A stretch of 39,582 nucleotides of DNA from Flavobacteriales bacterium (GCA_018623275.1 JAAZVU010000003.1:1-39582), one strand, 5' to 3'. Counted from the first letter of the stretch, positions 25,204 to 33,914 are shown. The notes: a model not told the origin generated them from the letters alone. Numbers and translations: made by a program.

Positions 25204-26124
25204 ATGTCTTCTAATGCTGATTTAATTCAAGACACAAACCATTGGGGTGGCGGTTCGAGACCATTAGGTGCTCGTTACGGTAAACTCATGATGTGGTTTT
25301 TCTTGTTATCAGATGCATTGACCTTCTCGGGCTTCCTAACCGCCTATGGTTTAATGCGCTTCAAGTATGAAAGCACTTGGCCAATTGCTGAAAACGTTTT
25401 TACTCACTTTCCAGGCTTAGAGGGCGACCAGCCATTGCTCTACGTTGCCTTGATGACGTTTATTCTGATCATGTCTTCAGTGACTATGGTATTGGCAGTA
25501 AATGCCGGTGAAAAAATGAACAGAGGTGCTGTTACTAACTGGATGCTATGGACCATCGTTGGTGGTTTCATCTTCGTAGGTTCTCAGGCATGGGAGTGGT
25601 ACCACTTCATTATCGGTGATAGCGGTGCAGTTGAAACAGCGCGTCAAGAAATCCTGCACGTTTACAACGCAGAAGGTGAGCGTTTGAGCTTCAGCCAGGT
25701 TGTACATGGCATGGAAGAAGGTCACGCGAGTAACCACGGCGAAACATTTACCAAGGCAGAAGTTCTGTCTTCAATGAAAGGCGATGCTTCTCTATACTTG
25801 AAAGAACCAGGCAAAGCTGGACGTGCTTTTACGCATGCAGAAAGCGTTGCTTTCTTGGAAGCAGGGGATGTCGTTCAAGGAGCGAACATGATCCACAACG
25901 AATACGGAAGAAAACAGTTTGCAAACTTCTTCTTCTTCATTACTGGTTTCCACGGATTCCACGTATTTTCAGGTGTAGTGATCAACTTCGTTATCTTCTA
26001 CAATGTTCTTCTTGGAACTTATGAAAGACGCGGACATTACCGCATGGTTGAAAAGGTTGGTTTGTACTGGCACTTTGTAGACCTTGTTTGGGTATTCGTA
26101 TTTACATTCTTCTACCTCGTATAA
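25204..26124 (+). CDS. coxC: Cytochrome c oxidase subunit III, long paralogue
   Basis: A 306-residue subunit III with helices on both sides of a hydrophilic insertion of about 97 residues (about 139-236, with HVYNAEGERLSFSQ and FTKAEVLSSMKGDAS). The C-terminus has FFFITGFHGFHVFSGVV and YWHFVDLVWVFVFTFFYLV, clear family motifs. An exact -7-like box (TAGATTTG, 25169-25176) overlaps the stop of the preceding gene and could be an internal promoter, although no proper -33 is seen. It is followed 10 bases later by subunit IV. Confidence 0.93.
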   Translation: MSSNADLIQDTNHWGGGSRPLGARYGKLMMWFFLLSDALTFSGFLTAYGLMRFKYESTWPIAENVFTHFPGLEGDQPLLYVALMTFILIMSSVTMVLAVNAGEKMNRGAVTNWMLWTIVGGFIFVGSQAWEWYHFIIGDSGAVETARQEILHVYNAEGERLSFSQVVHGMEEGHASNHGETFTKAEVLSSMKGDASLYLKEPGKAGRAFTHAESVAFLEAGDVVQGANMIHNEYGRKQFANFFFFITGFHGFHVFSGVVINFVIFYNVLLGTYERRGHYRMVEKVGLYWHFVDLVWVFVFTFFYLV

Positions 26125-26134
26125 AAAAGAAATC

Positions 26135-26443
26135 ATGGCAGAACACAATGGAACATGGTGGATTTGGAAAGTATTCTGGATCCTATTAGTGATCACCGGA
26201 GTCGAGGTGGTTCTCGGTATTATTAAGCCTGAGTTTTTGTTAACTCAAGTAATTGGAACGTCAATTTTGAATATTGTATTCATCCTATTGACGCTTGTTA
26301 AGGCAGCATATATCGTGCAAATTTTCATGCACGTTAAGTATGAGAAGAAAGCGATGAAGTATGCTTTGTACCTTCCTAGTTTGATTCTTATTCCTTATTT
26401 GACTTTTATCTTATTGACAGAAGGTTCATACCTCTTTAGTTAA
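26135..26443 (+). CDS. Cytochrome c oxidase subunit IV (CyoD/CtaF-type)
   Basis: A small 102-residue membrane protein with three predicted helices; WIWKVFWILLVITGVEVVLGI and FILLTLVKAAYIVQIFMHVKYEKK fit prokaryotic subunit IV. It is an accessory subunit that stabilises the oxidase. The start is the ATG at 26135; the tracked start at 26084 lies inside coxC. The stop overlaps the sco start (TAATG), so translation of the two is coupled. Confidence 0.9.
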   Translation: MAEHNGTWWIWKVFWILLVITGVEVVLGIIKPEFLLTQVIGTSILNIVFILLTLVKAAYIVQIFMHVKYEKKAMKYALYLPSLILIPYLTFILLTEGSYLFS

Positions 26444-27156
26444 TGAAAGCAATAACAGTATTTCAACGGGTAGCACTAATAGCAGTATTAGTGCTACCCG
26501 CTTTAGTTTACATCATCTTTGTTTACGGACAGAATGAGGTGTTTTTTCAAACCTTGGATTATGTAGGTGAGAAGACCTATGATGAAGCCTTAGGGGATAC
26601 TGTTTACTACGAAATCCCTGAATTCAATCTCGTTAGCGCTCAAGGCGAAGAAATCAATAAAGAGGTAATGGATTCTACCATCTATGTGGTGAGCTTCTTC
26701 TTTGCGACTTGTCCGACAATATGTCCGGCGATGAATTTCCATCTCAATGATATCGAGAGCAGATTCAAGGGGTATCCAGATTTTAAGCTATTGAGTATTA
26801 CCGTAGACCCAGAGAAGGATTCAGTAGAGGCGCTAGCAGTTTATCAAAAGGAGCGCAATTACAGAGAGGGTAAATGGATTTTTACCACAGGTGATAAAAC
26901 ACACATCTACTCCTTGGCAAAGAGCCTATTTTTGAATGCTTTCGAGGATCAAACGGCTGAAGGAGGCTTCTTACACAGTACCAATGCCATAATTGTGGAT
27001 TGGAACGGACATATTAGAAGTAGAAAAGACGATTTAGGAAACATTGTGGGCTCTTACGACGTTTTAGATGTAACACAATTGAACGACCTAGAATCGGACA
27101 TTAAAGTATTAATTGCGGAATACGAACGCGACAAACACAATCTGTTAGATGACTGA
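26443..27156 (+). CDS. SCO family copper chaperone
   Basis: Membrane-anchored protein of 237 residues that delivers copper to the CuA site of CoxB. It has one N-terminal helix (ALIAVLVLPALVYIIFVY) and a periplasmic thioredoxin fold with the copper-binding C90PTIC94 and H178 in FLHST. ITVDPEKDSVEALAVYQKER is a SCO/SenC signature. The codons of the N-terminal helix contain a perfect 15-bp inverted repeat. It overlaps coxIV by one base and the DUF420 gene by eight. Confidence 0.95.
   Translation: MKAITVFQRVALIAVLVLPALVYIIFVYGQNEVFFQTLDYVGEKTYDEALGDTVYYEIPEFNLVSAQGEEINKEVMDSTIYVVSFFFATCPTICPAMNFHLNDIESRFKGYPDFKLLSITVDPEKDSVEALAVYQKERNYREGKWIFTTGDKTHIYSLAKSLFLNAFEDQTAEGGFLHSTNAIIVDWNGHIRSRKDDLGNIVGSYDVLDVTQLNDLESDIKVLIAEYERDKHNLLDD
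26467..26500 (+). repeat. Perfect 15-bp inverted repeat inside the sco reading frame
   Basis: Arms cgggtagcactaata (26467-26481) and tattagtgctacccg (26486-26500) are exact reverse complements around the loop gcag. The hairpin begins 24 bases after the first base of the sco ATG, within codons 9-20. It has no trailing T tract, so it is not a standard terminator. An mRNA hairpin of this strength so near a start would be expected to affect translation or mRNA decay. Confidence 0.9.
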
Positions 27157-27697
27157 TATTGCAGAGGACAAGAAAGTCCTAAATTTTATATACATCGTTA
27201 GTGCGGTTATTCCTGTGGCAGTAGGTCTATTAATGATCATGCCGTCAGAGTGGAAGGTGAATTTGGGGATGACTGAGAATGCCTCTGTAAGCAGTCTGCC
27301 ACTGATCCATGCAGTGCTCAACGGTTTGACATTTGTTTTCCTTTTATTGGCTTTGTTTGCGATTAAGAATAAGAAAATCGCTATTCACAGGACCTTCATG
27401 ATTACTGCATTGGTGTTGTCTTCAATTTTCTTGATCTCCTATGTGATTTATCATACCACTCACCCAAGTGCGAAATTCTTAGGCGAGGGTAGCGTTCGAT
27501 ATGTGTACTTTTTTATTCTTATTTCTCATATCATCCTTAGTATTCCAGTCATTCCTTTGGCATTACTCAGTATTTGGAGAGGATGGACAAACGATATTGA
27601 AAAGCACAAAAGGATTACAAAATTCTCTTTCCCAATCTGGCTATATGTGAGCCTTACAGGGGTGTTGGTGTATATCTTCATGCAGCCTTACTACTAA
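27149..27697 (+). CDS. DUF420 family membrane protein
   Basis: A 182-residue protein with about five predicted helices. LIHAVLNGLTFVFLLLALFAIKNKKIAIHRTFM and the following YVIYHTTHPSAKFLGEG contain the conserved histidines of the DUF420 (YozB-like) family, often found beside oxidase and SCO genes. A part in oxidase assembly or haem/copper handling is plausible from context but not shown. It overlaps sco by 8 bases and the next small gene by 1. Confidence 0.88.
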   Translation: MTDIAEDKKVLNFIYIVSAVIPVAVGLLMIMPSEWKVNLGMTENASVSSLPLIHAVLNGLTFVFLLLALFAIKNKKIAIHRTFMITALVLSSIFLISYVIYHTTHPSAKFLGEGSVRYVYFFILISHIILSIPVIPLALLSIWRGWTNDIEKHKRITKFSFPIWLYVSLTGVLVYIFMQPYY

Positions 27698-27906
27698 TGA
27701 GAAAGTTTGCAGTAGTCTTATTATTATTGATTTCACCCCTTCTGAGCGTGGCGCAGTGCAGTATGTGTAAGGCTGTTGCTGAAAGCGCTGATGGCGGCGG
27801 TTTTGGCGCAGGGCTGAACTATGGTATTTTGTATCTAATGATATTTCCCTACCTCATAATTGGAGGTATTGCATATCGCTTATATAGGGCTAAAAAAGCC
27901 AACTAA
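27697..27906 (+). CDS. Tiny exported membrane protein with N-terminal CxxC
   Basis: A 69-residue protein. A signal-peptide-like segment (FAVVLLLLISPLLSVAQ) is followed immediately by CSMCKAV, a Gly-rich stretch, a membrane helix (YGILYLMIFPYLIIGGIAY) and a basic tail (RLYRAKKAN). If the signal is cleaved, the CxxC sits at the very N-terminus on the periplasmic side, where it could bind copper or haem or serve as a thiol donor. It overlaps the DUF420 stop (TAATG) and ends the oxidase assembly operon. I do not know an established function; similar short proteins recur at this position in Bacteroidota as far as I recall. Confidence 0.75.
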   Translation: MRKFAVVLLLLISPLLSVAQCSMCKAVAESADGGGFGAGLNYGILYLMIFPYLIIGGIAYRLYRAKKAN

Positions 27907-27948
27907 TTCAACTATCTTCGGTGTACCACTAAACCTACAGTAGTACCG

Positions 27949-29385
27949 ATGAAGAAATTTCTTTTTGTTTTATCCCTCTTTACTTGTTTGGGCACGACTT
28001 TATATGCTCAAGAGCGCTGGACGCTTAATAAGTGTATTGAGCATGCGCGTGAGCATAGTATAGATATTCAGCGCGGTCAAAATGCGCTTGCCAATGCAGA
28101 ATTGGCTGAGATGCAAAGTAAGCTGGCCTTCCTGCCGACTGCGAACATTAATGGAGGATATTATTGGAACTTTGGTCTAACCATTGATCCTATTACCAAT
28201 ACACGTCAGCCAGGTTCGCGTCAGACGTTAAGTACAACTGCTTCTGGGAATTGGACGCTGCTTTCGGGAGGACGTAATTTATACCTGTTGCAACAGGCAA
28301 GAATGTCGAGTGTCGCAGCGCTTTATCAGTTGGAAGAAGTCAAGAATAACACCTTCTTGAACATTGCCTCAGCATATCTACAGATCATCGTCAATATGCA
28401 ACTCGAGGCTGTAGCTGATGGCCAACTCAAGACTTCGCTTCAGTCTTTGGAAAGAACGCAACTGTTGTTCGACAATGGCGCTATTTCAAAAGACAATTAC
28501 CTGCAGAGTGTGGCCCAGACTAAAAACGATGAAGGTAACTTGACTAGTGCTCGTAATGCGGTGCTTTTGAGTAAGCTTCAATTGTTTCAGCTGTTGCAAT
28601 TGGAAAGTGATTTTGAAGGCTTTGAGATCGAAATGCCCGAGGTGAATCTGGCCGAATTGAGTTTGAATGACTACGGTAGAACTGACCTTAAAGAGGAAGC
28701 AGTTCGTAAGCAACCTTCAGTAAGAGCTGCCGAGGCGTCGTTGGAGAGTGCGCAATACGGAATTAAGCTTGCAAATGCCGCGAGGTACCCTAGTTTGTTC
28801 TTCTTGGCGCAGTTGAATTCAAATTACGTGCAGGGACTACCTTATTTTACCGATTTTGTAGAGTTGACTACTTACACCCTCGTGGAAAACCCAATTACTG
28901 GAAATATCGAGCAAGTTCCGCAAGTGGTGAATGTTCCTGATCCAAATTCGCAGATTGAATATACAATAGGAAATCAATTGGCAGATAATTGGAACCAGTT
29001 CATTGGTTTTGGATTCCAAGTGCCGCTATTCAATGGTGGTCAGACTCATGCTGCGGTCCAAAGAGCGAAGATTCAAGAGAATAATGCTGCCTTAGATAAA
29101 AAGGCTAGTGAGCTTGCAGTGCGTCAAACTATTGAACGAGCATTAGTAGATGCGAAGAATTCGCTGGCGCTATACAATGCTGCGAATGCGTCTTCGGAAG
29201 CGGCGGAATTGGCATTAAATAATGCACAGCTGAATTATGATCAAGGTGTTATCAGTGCCTTTGATTTAGGTTTGTCCAAGAATCAGTTTTTGGCGGCTAA
29301 AAGCCAAGAAATTCAGACCAAGTTCGACTACCTCTTCAAGGTGAAAGTCCTTGAGTTTTACTTATTCAACCAAATCACCCTTTAA
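27949..29385 (+). CDS. TolC family outer-membrane efflux protein
   Basis: A 478-residue outer-membrane channel with a signal peptide (LFTCLGTTLYAQ), two long alpha-helical hairpin repeats (NALANAELAEMQSKLAFLP; LFDNGAISKDNYLQSVAQTKNDEG and its C-terminal counterpart NAQLNYDQGVISAFDLGLSKNQFLAAKS) and barrel strands such as NINGGYYWNFGLTID. The LFDNGAIS / YDQGVIS pair is the internal duplication typical of TolC. It is followed 12 bases later by a membrane-fusion gene. A near-consensus -7 box (TATCTTCG, 27913-27920) lies in the 42-base leader. Confidence 0.93.
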   Translation: MKKFLFVLSLFTCLGTTLYAQERWTLNKCIEHAREHSIDIQRGQNALANAELAEMQSKLAFLPTANINGGYYWNFGLTIDPITNTRQPGSRQTLSTTASGNWTLLSGGRNLYLLQQARMSSVAALYQLEEVKNNTFLNIASAYLQIIVNMQLEAVADGQLKTSLQSLERTQLLFDNGAISKDNYLQSVAQTKNDEGNLTSARNAVLLSKLQLFQLLQLESDFEGFEIEMPEVNLAELSLNDYGRTDLKEEAVRKQPSVRAAEASLESAQYGIKLANAARYPSLFFLAQLNSNYVQGLPYFTDFVELTTYTLVENPITGNIEQVPQVVNVPDPNSQIEYTIGNQLADNWNQFIGFGFQVPLFNGGQTHAAVQRAKIQENNAALDKKASELAVRQTIERALVDAKNSLALYNAANASSEAAELALNNAQLNYDQGVISAFDLGLSKNQFLAAKSQEIQTKFDYLFKVKVLEFYLFNQITL

Positions 29386-29397
29386 CCACACAGTCCC

Positions 29398-30642
29398 ATG
29401 AAATTGAATTTTAAAATAATCGTTCCGGTTGTACTATTGGTCGTTCTTGCCATTGTAGCAAAAAAACAAGGCTGGATAGGCTCTAATACGGATGCAATAG
29501 AAGTTGAGATTGGTTACGTTCACAAGCGTACGGTTGTTGAATCTGTAACTGCTAGCGGTAAGATTCAGCCAGAGGTGGAGGTTAAAATGAGTCCAGAAGT
29601 CAGTGGTGAGATTATCGAAGTAAATGTTGTAGACGGTCAGTATGTGGAAGAGGGAACCTTGCTTGTTAAGATTAACCCTGACCTGTATGAAAGTGCTATC
29701 ACACGTTCTAGAGCGGCGGTAAACAGTGCTAAAGCGGGATTAGCACAGAGTAAGGCAAGTTTGATCGAAGCGAACAAGCTTTGGGATAGAAACAAAGTAC
29801 TTTTTGAGAAAGGCGCCATCTCACAGCAAGAGTTCGATGCTGCACAGCGCGCAATTACCGTGGCAGAATTACAGCAGGAGAGCGCACAGTACAACCTCCA
29901 AAGCGCCGAGGCAAACCTCGATGAAGCCTACAAAAATTTGAAGCGTACTTCTATTGTAGCACCCATCTCAGGAACTGTGACACAATTAAATGTCGAGCTC
30001 GGTGAAAGAGTAGTGGGAACAGCGACTATGACCGGTACCGAGATGTTGCGTATTGCAGAGTTGGACACAATGGAAGTGTTGGTCGAAGTCAATGAAAATG
30101 ATATTGTAAAACTTGTTGTTGGTGATACTGCGCTGATTGAACTAGATGCGTTCTTGGGAGAAAAGTTCGAAGGCGTGGTTAGTGAGATTGCCAACAGTGC
30201 CAATCTAGCTTTGGGTGCATCTGCAGATCAGGTGACCAATTTCGAAGTCAAGATTCGAATTCTTAACAGCAGTTATACGCATTTGAAGGACACCTATGGC
30301 GCTAATCCGTTCCGCCCCGGTATGACGGCCACGGTAGAGATAATCACCAACAAGGTGAAAGGAGCTATTGTTGCGCCTATACAAGCAGTATCAGTTCGTA
30401 AAGACACCACTGCTTCAGCAAAACGATATGGATCTGATAGCGAAAGCGATGAAAGCTACGAGGTGGTATTCTTGCCAACAGGGTCAAAAGTAGATCTTAA
30501 GGTTGTGACATCTGGTATTCAAGATGACGAGTACATCATACTTGAAGGTATTGAGGATAGTACTGAGATTGTTGTGGGTCCTTACAGCGCCGTTTCGCGT
30601 GAATTAAAGAAAGGGGCTGCTATAAAAACTAAAGAAGATTAA
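29398..30642 (+). CDS. HlyD/MacA-type periplasmic adaptor of an efflux system
   Basis: A 414-residue membrane-fusion protein with one N-terminal helix (IIVPVVLLVVLAIVAKK), split lipoyl halves (VKMSPEVSGEIIEVNVVDGQYVEEGTLL and RTSIVAPISGTVTQLNVELGERV), a long coiled-coil hairpin (about 95-185) and a beta-barrel domain (MLRIAELDTMEVLVEVNENDIVKL). It connects the TolC channel to an inner-membrane pump. The pump itself (MacB-like ABC or RND) is missing from this operon; the next gene is tsaB, overlapping by one base. Its partner must be encoded elsewhere or the pair serves several pumps. Confidence 0.92.
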   Translation: MKLNFKIIVPVVLLVVLAIVAKKQGWIGSNTDAIEVEIGYVHKRTVVESVTASGKIQPEVEVKMSPEVSGEIIEVNVVDGQYVEEGTLLVKINPDLYESAITRSRAAVNSAKAGLAQSKASLIEANKLWDRNKVLFEKGAISQQEFDAAQRAITVAELQQESAQYNLQSAEANLDEAYKNLKRTSIVAPISGTVTQLNVELGERVVGTATMTGTEMLRIAELDTMEVLVEVNENDIVKLVVGDTALIELDAFLGEKFEGVVSEIANSANLALGASADQVTNFEVKIRILNSSYTHLKDTYGANPFRPGMTATVEIITNKVKGAIVAPIQAVSVRKDTTASAKRYGSDSESDESYEVVFLPTGSKVDLKVVTSGIQDDEYIILEGIEDSTEIVVGPYSAVSRELKKGAAIKTKED

Positions 30643-31313
30643 TGATCCTTTGCCTAGAGACAGCAACTAAGAATTGCAGCGTCGCTCTAGTATCTGAAGG
30701 CGCCGTAGTTCACTCTAGAAGCGAACATGCTGATAAGTTTGTCCATGGCGAGCGCTTGCACCTCCTGATCAGGGAATGTATGGACGAGGCAGGAATTACT
30801 TTTGAAGAGCTTGAGGCTGTTTGCGTTGGTAAAGGGCCGGGTTCTTATACAGGTCTGCGTATTGGTGTGAGTGCGGCAAAAGGTATTTGTTATGCTTCTA
30901 GATTGCCTTTATTTAGCCTTCCTACTTTGGGTTGTTTCGATTTTGATAAGGTAGAAGAGGACTTGGTGATTACCGTTATTGATGCCCGTCGCGATGAGGT
31001 TTTTGCACAAAAATGGCTGCGCGAGGGAAATGTGTTTAAGGCATATGGTGAAGTAGAAGCTGTCGTAGTCACTACCCAATCCTGGTCAGAATGGAACACA
31101 GAAAAAGTGCACGTGATGGGTGATGCTGCGGAAAAAGTCAGTGAGTTGCATGGGAATACCTCATGGGACTACAGCAGAGATGAATTCCCGAGCGCGCTTC
31201 ATATGCCACGATTCTTAGATACTACCGAGATGGTCCGTGAGGATGTAGCTTATTTTGAGCCGTTTTATCTGAAAGATTTCGTCGCATTGAAATCTTCTAA
31301 AAAACTACTCTAG
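30642..31313 (+). CDS. tsaB: tRNA threonylcarbamoyladenosine biosynthesis protein TsaB
   Basis: Scaffold subunit that pairs with TsaD in making t6A37 of ANN-decoding tRNAs. The 223-residue protein has the ASKHA-fold markers ILCLETATKNCSVAL, HGERLHLLI and GKGPGSYTGLRIGVSAAKG, the last being the TsaB signature. It is coupled to the adaptor gene by a one-base overlap. The 3' end overlaps the convergent tag gene by 9 bases (31305-31313), leaving no room for a terminator between them. Confidence 0.95.
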   Translation: MILCLETATKNCSVALVSEGAVVHSRSEHADKFVHGERLHLLIRECMDEAGITFEELEAVCVGKGPGSYTGLRIGVSAAKGICYASRLPLFSLPTLGCFDFDKVEEDLVITVIDARRDEVFAQKWLREGNVFKAYGEVEAVVVTTQSWSEWNTEKVHVMGDAAEKVSELHGNTSWDYSRDEFPSALHMPRFLDTTEMVREDVAYFEPFYLKDFVALKSSKKLL

Positions 31314-31880
31314 ACAAGCAGCGTAGGCAGGGCAAGAAACCAGGTGGTCGTTGACCATGCCGCAAGCTTGCATGTGGGCGTACATGGTAGTAGGACCAAT
31401 AAATTTGAAGCCCATCTGTTTTAAATCCTTCGAGATTTTGGTAGCCAATTCTGTCACCGCGGGTACCTCAGCCATTGCTCTCCTTTGGTTGTCTACAGGT
31501 GTTCCATCTACATAGCTCCATAGAATATCGACGAGTCTTTTGCCTTCAGAGTGAAGCTCCTTTACGACTCTTGCATTGCCTATGGCAGCTTCAACCTTTT
31601 GTCTGTTGCGAATGATGCCTTTGTTCTGTAGGAGTTCTTCTACATCTAGTTCATCCATGGAGGCTACTTTTTCTATATCGAAATTGTGGAATGCAGCGCG
31701 AAAATGCTCCCTCTTATTCAAGATAGTGATCCAGCTTAACCCTGCTTGAAAAGTCTCGAGGATAAGAAATTCAAACATCTTTTGTTCCTCCCTTACTGGT
31801 CGACCCCATTCGTTGTCGTGGTAATCCTTATAGAGCTGTGAACTGAGGCACCAAGGGCAGCGATTATCTATTCCATCCAT
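31305..31880 (-). CDS. tag: DNA-3-methyladenine glycosylase I
   Basis: Repair glycosylase that excises 3-methyladenine from alkylated DNA. The 191-residue protein shows CPWCLSSQLYKDYHDNEWGRPV at the N-terminus, the core FEFLILETFQAGLSWITIL and the C-terminal MVNDHLVSCPAY. The structural zinc set is complete: C8, H21, H179 and C183. The start overlaps the preceding DUF255 gene by 13 bases, so both are on one transcript. The 3' end runs into tsaB. Confidence 0.95.
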   Translation of the reverse strand: MDGIDNRCPWCLSSQLYKDYHDNEWGRPVREEQKMFEFLILETFQAGLSWITILNKREHFRAAFHNFDIEKVASMDELDVEELLQNKGIIRNRQKVEAAIGNARVVKELHSEGKRLVDILWSYVDGTPVDNQRRAMAEVPAVTELATKISKDLKQMGFKFIGPTTMYAHMQACGMVNDHLVSCPAYAACLE

Positions 31881-33883
31881 AGCTGAGTGGCGGTTTTTAC
31901 ATCCTCTGTTGGCAGATTACAAGCACCGTGCTTACAGATGAAGTATTGTGTTTTATCATTTGGGCGTCCGCGTGTTAAAGGGAGTTCGCCAGCTTTTTTA
32001 CTGGAGAGATACAGCGTGTTTGGGCGGTAATTATTTGCTGCGATTGCACCCAGCGCTGTATTTGCATTATGACCAATGGTAACGACCTCTTTTGCGCCAA
32101 AAGTGTGGGATAAGGCCAAATCAAGCCAATGCGAAAAGTTCTGACCGTGTTTGAAGACCTTACCATGGATGCTCTCTACCATGATCTTACTTTTTTCAAG
32201 CCAATTCATCTGCCCAGCATAGGTGCCTAGTTCATGGAAGAAGTGCGCGACAAAGGAATTGGCACTGGGTATGACATTGTCTTCAACTTCCAATACTTCT
32301 TTCCAATCTTCGCTTTTTAAGCGATTGTATCGGTAGAATGGACTTTCAGGTTGCGCAAAGTCTTGGTCAATAACATGGGCTATTTCTAAAGCTTTGGTAC
32401 AATATGATTCATCCCCGGTCAATGCATATCCTCGGAGCAGTGCCAATCCGATGGTTGCATAATCGTCTAGATAGCCCTCCAGGCCGTTAATTTCGTGCAA
32501 GACTGATTTTCCTTGGAGTAGGTGAGTACTCATTGAGGCAATTAAGGCAAGAGCTTTTTCATCAAAGCCTCCTTTAGGATCTGCGAGGTGTGCATCGTGC
32601 CAACCTAGAACCAACAGAGCATTCCAAGTACAAAGTGCTTTTGGATCTCGCACAGGTTTGGGATGAGTTGGTATTCTTTCGGTAGATTTTGATTGTAATT
32701 CACGCTTCCAGTTTTGTTCTAAGGAACGGGCTTCATCAATACTCATTTCCCAAATATCGGCCCATTTTTCAAGAGGCTCGGTCCGGTGAAGAATGTATTT
32801 GCCCTCCCAAGCGGAATAAGGAGTAATGTCAAAGTAATCGTTGAATTTTGACCGCTCTTGGATATTAGCAAATTCGAGTTCCTTTGTACTCCAGGTATAG
32901 TAGCCACCTTCTTCTCTCGGCGATTCTGGGGTAGGGGAATCTGCATCTAGAGCGCTCGCAAAAAGACCGCTATCAAGTTTCATTTCTCCTTCGAGAAACT
33001 CAGAGATAGATCTCGCCGTTTGAATAAATAACGGATTTTGAGAATAGCGAAATGCTCTTGCATAGAGCCCCATCATTTGGGCGTTGTCATAGAGCATTTT
33101 TTCAAAATGCGGCACTTTCCAAAATCTGTCAGTGCTATACCTAGTGATACCTCCGCGGAGCCAATCGTAAATGCCACCAAGGGCCATTTTCTCTAAACTT
33201 AGCAGCGCGTAATCAAGTACTTTCTGATCGTCTTTAGATATGGCGTAATCTAGGAGAAAGCTGAAATTCGAAGGCAACGGAAATTTTGGTGCTCCATTGG
33301 GTCCTCCGTGAACAGGGTCGATGGTTCTCATCCAAAATGCTACTACATCGTCGAAATCCTCAGTTTTAAAAGTATTCTGCTTTGTATTTAAACTGACCTT
33401 GAGCATGTCTTTTAACCCATTGCGCATTTGCTCGCCATAGTCCAAGACTTGTTGGGGTTGATTTTCCCAGAGTTGCGCTACTTGCTGAAGTGCTAATATC
33501 CAATCCTTCTTAGAGAAATAGGTGCCTCCGTAGACTGGAGTGCCGTCTGGTAGGGCAATGATGTTCAGCGGCCATCCGCCCGTTCCTGTCATGAGCTGGA
33601 GTGCATTCATATAACGCGCATCTATATCAGGACGGGTTTCTCGATCCACTTTGATGGAGACGAAGTGCTCATTCATTAGGTCGGCCACCTCATGGTCTTC
33701 AAAACTTTCCTCCTCCATTACGTGACACCAATGGCAAGATGAATAGCCAATAGATATGATACGAAGCTTTTCGCCCGGCGTATTTGTTTGCATCAATTCC
33801 TCATTCCACATTTGCCAATGTACAGGATTGCCTGCATGCTGCTGGAGATAAAGGCTCGTGGATTCGTGTAAGTTATTCGACAT
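31868..33883 (-). CDS. DUF255/YyaL-like thioredoxin-domain protein
   Basis: A 671-residue cytoplasmic-type protein (no signal peptide) of the family that includes YyaL and mammalian SPATA20. The thioredoxin-like N-terminal domain (about 1-160) contains the hallmark SIGYSSCHWCHVMEEESF with C50 and C53, and VSIKVDRETRPDIDARYM. The remainder is an alpha-rich (alpha/alpha)-barrel region with ALDADSPTPESPREEGGYYTW and LVLGWHDAHL. The biochemical function is unknown. It leads the DUF255-tag operon and diverges from the phosphate transporter. Confidence 0.92.
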   Translation of the reverse strand: MSNNLHESTSLYLQQHAGNPVHWQMWNEELMQTNTPGEKLRIISIGYSSCHWCHVMEEESFEDHEVADLMNEHFVSIKVDRETRPDIDARYMNALQLMTGTGGWPLNIIALPDGTPVYGGTYFSKKDWILALQQVAQLWENQPQQVLDYGEQMRNGLKDMLKVSLNTKQNTFKTEDFDDVVAFWMRTIDPVHGGPNGAPKFPLPSNFSFLLDYAISKDDQKVLDYALLSLEKMALGGIYDWLRGGITRYSTDRFWKVPHFEKMLYDNAQMMGLYARAFRYSQNPLFIQTARSISEFLEGEMKLDSGLFASALDADSPTPESPREEGGYYTWSTKELEFANIQERSKFNDYFDITPYSAWEGKYILHRTEPLEKWADIWEMSIDEARSLEQNWKRELQSKSTERIPTHPKPVRDPKALCTWNALLVLGWHDAHLADPKGGFDEKALALIASMSTHLLQGKSVLHEINGLEGYLDDYATIGLALLRGYALTGDESYCTKALEIAHVIDQDFAQPESPFYRYNRLKSEDWKEVLEVEDNVIPSANSFVAHFFHELGTYAGQMNWLEKSKIMVESIHGKVFKHGQNFSHWLDLALSHTFGAKEVVTIGHNANTALGAIAANNYRPNTLYLSSKKAGELPLTRGRPNDKTQYFICKHGACNLPTEDVKTATQLWME

Positions 33884-33914
33884 TTGATGATATTTTGGGA
33901 AAGGGCTGGTCTTT

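Noticed and set aside
27921-27948. Short gtac palindromes in the tolC leader
   Set aside because: Arms of only 4 bases, easily due to chance.
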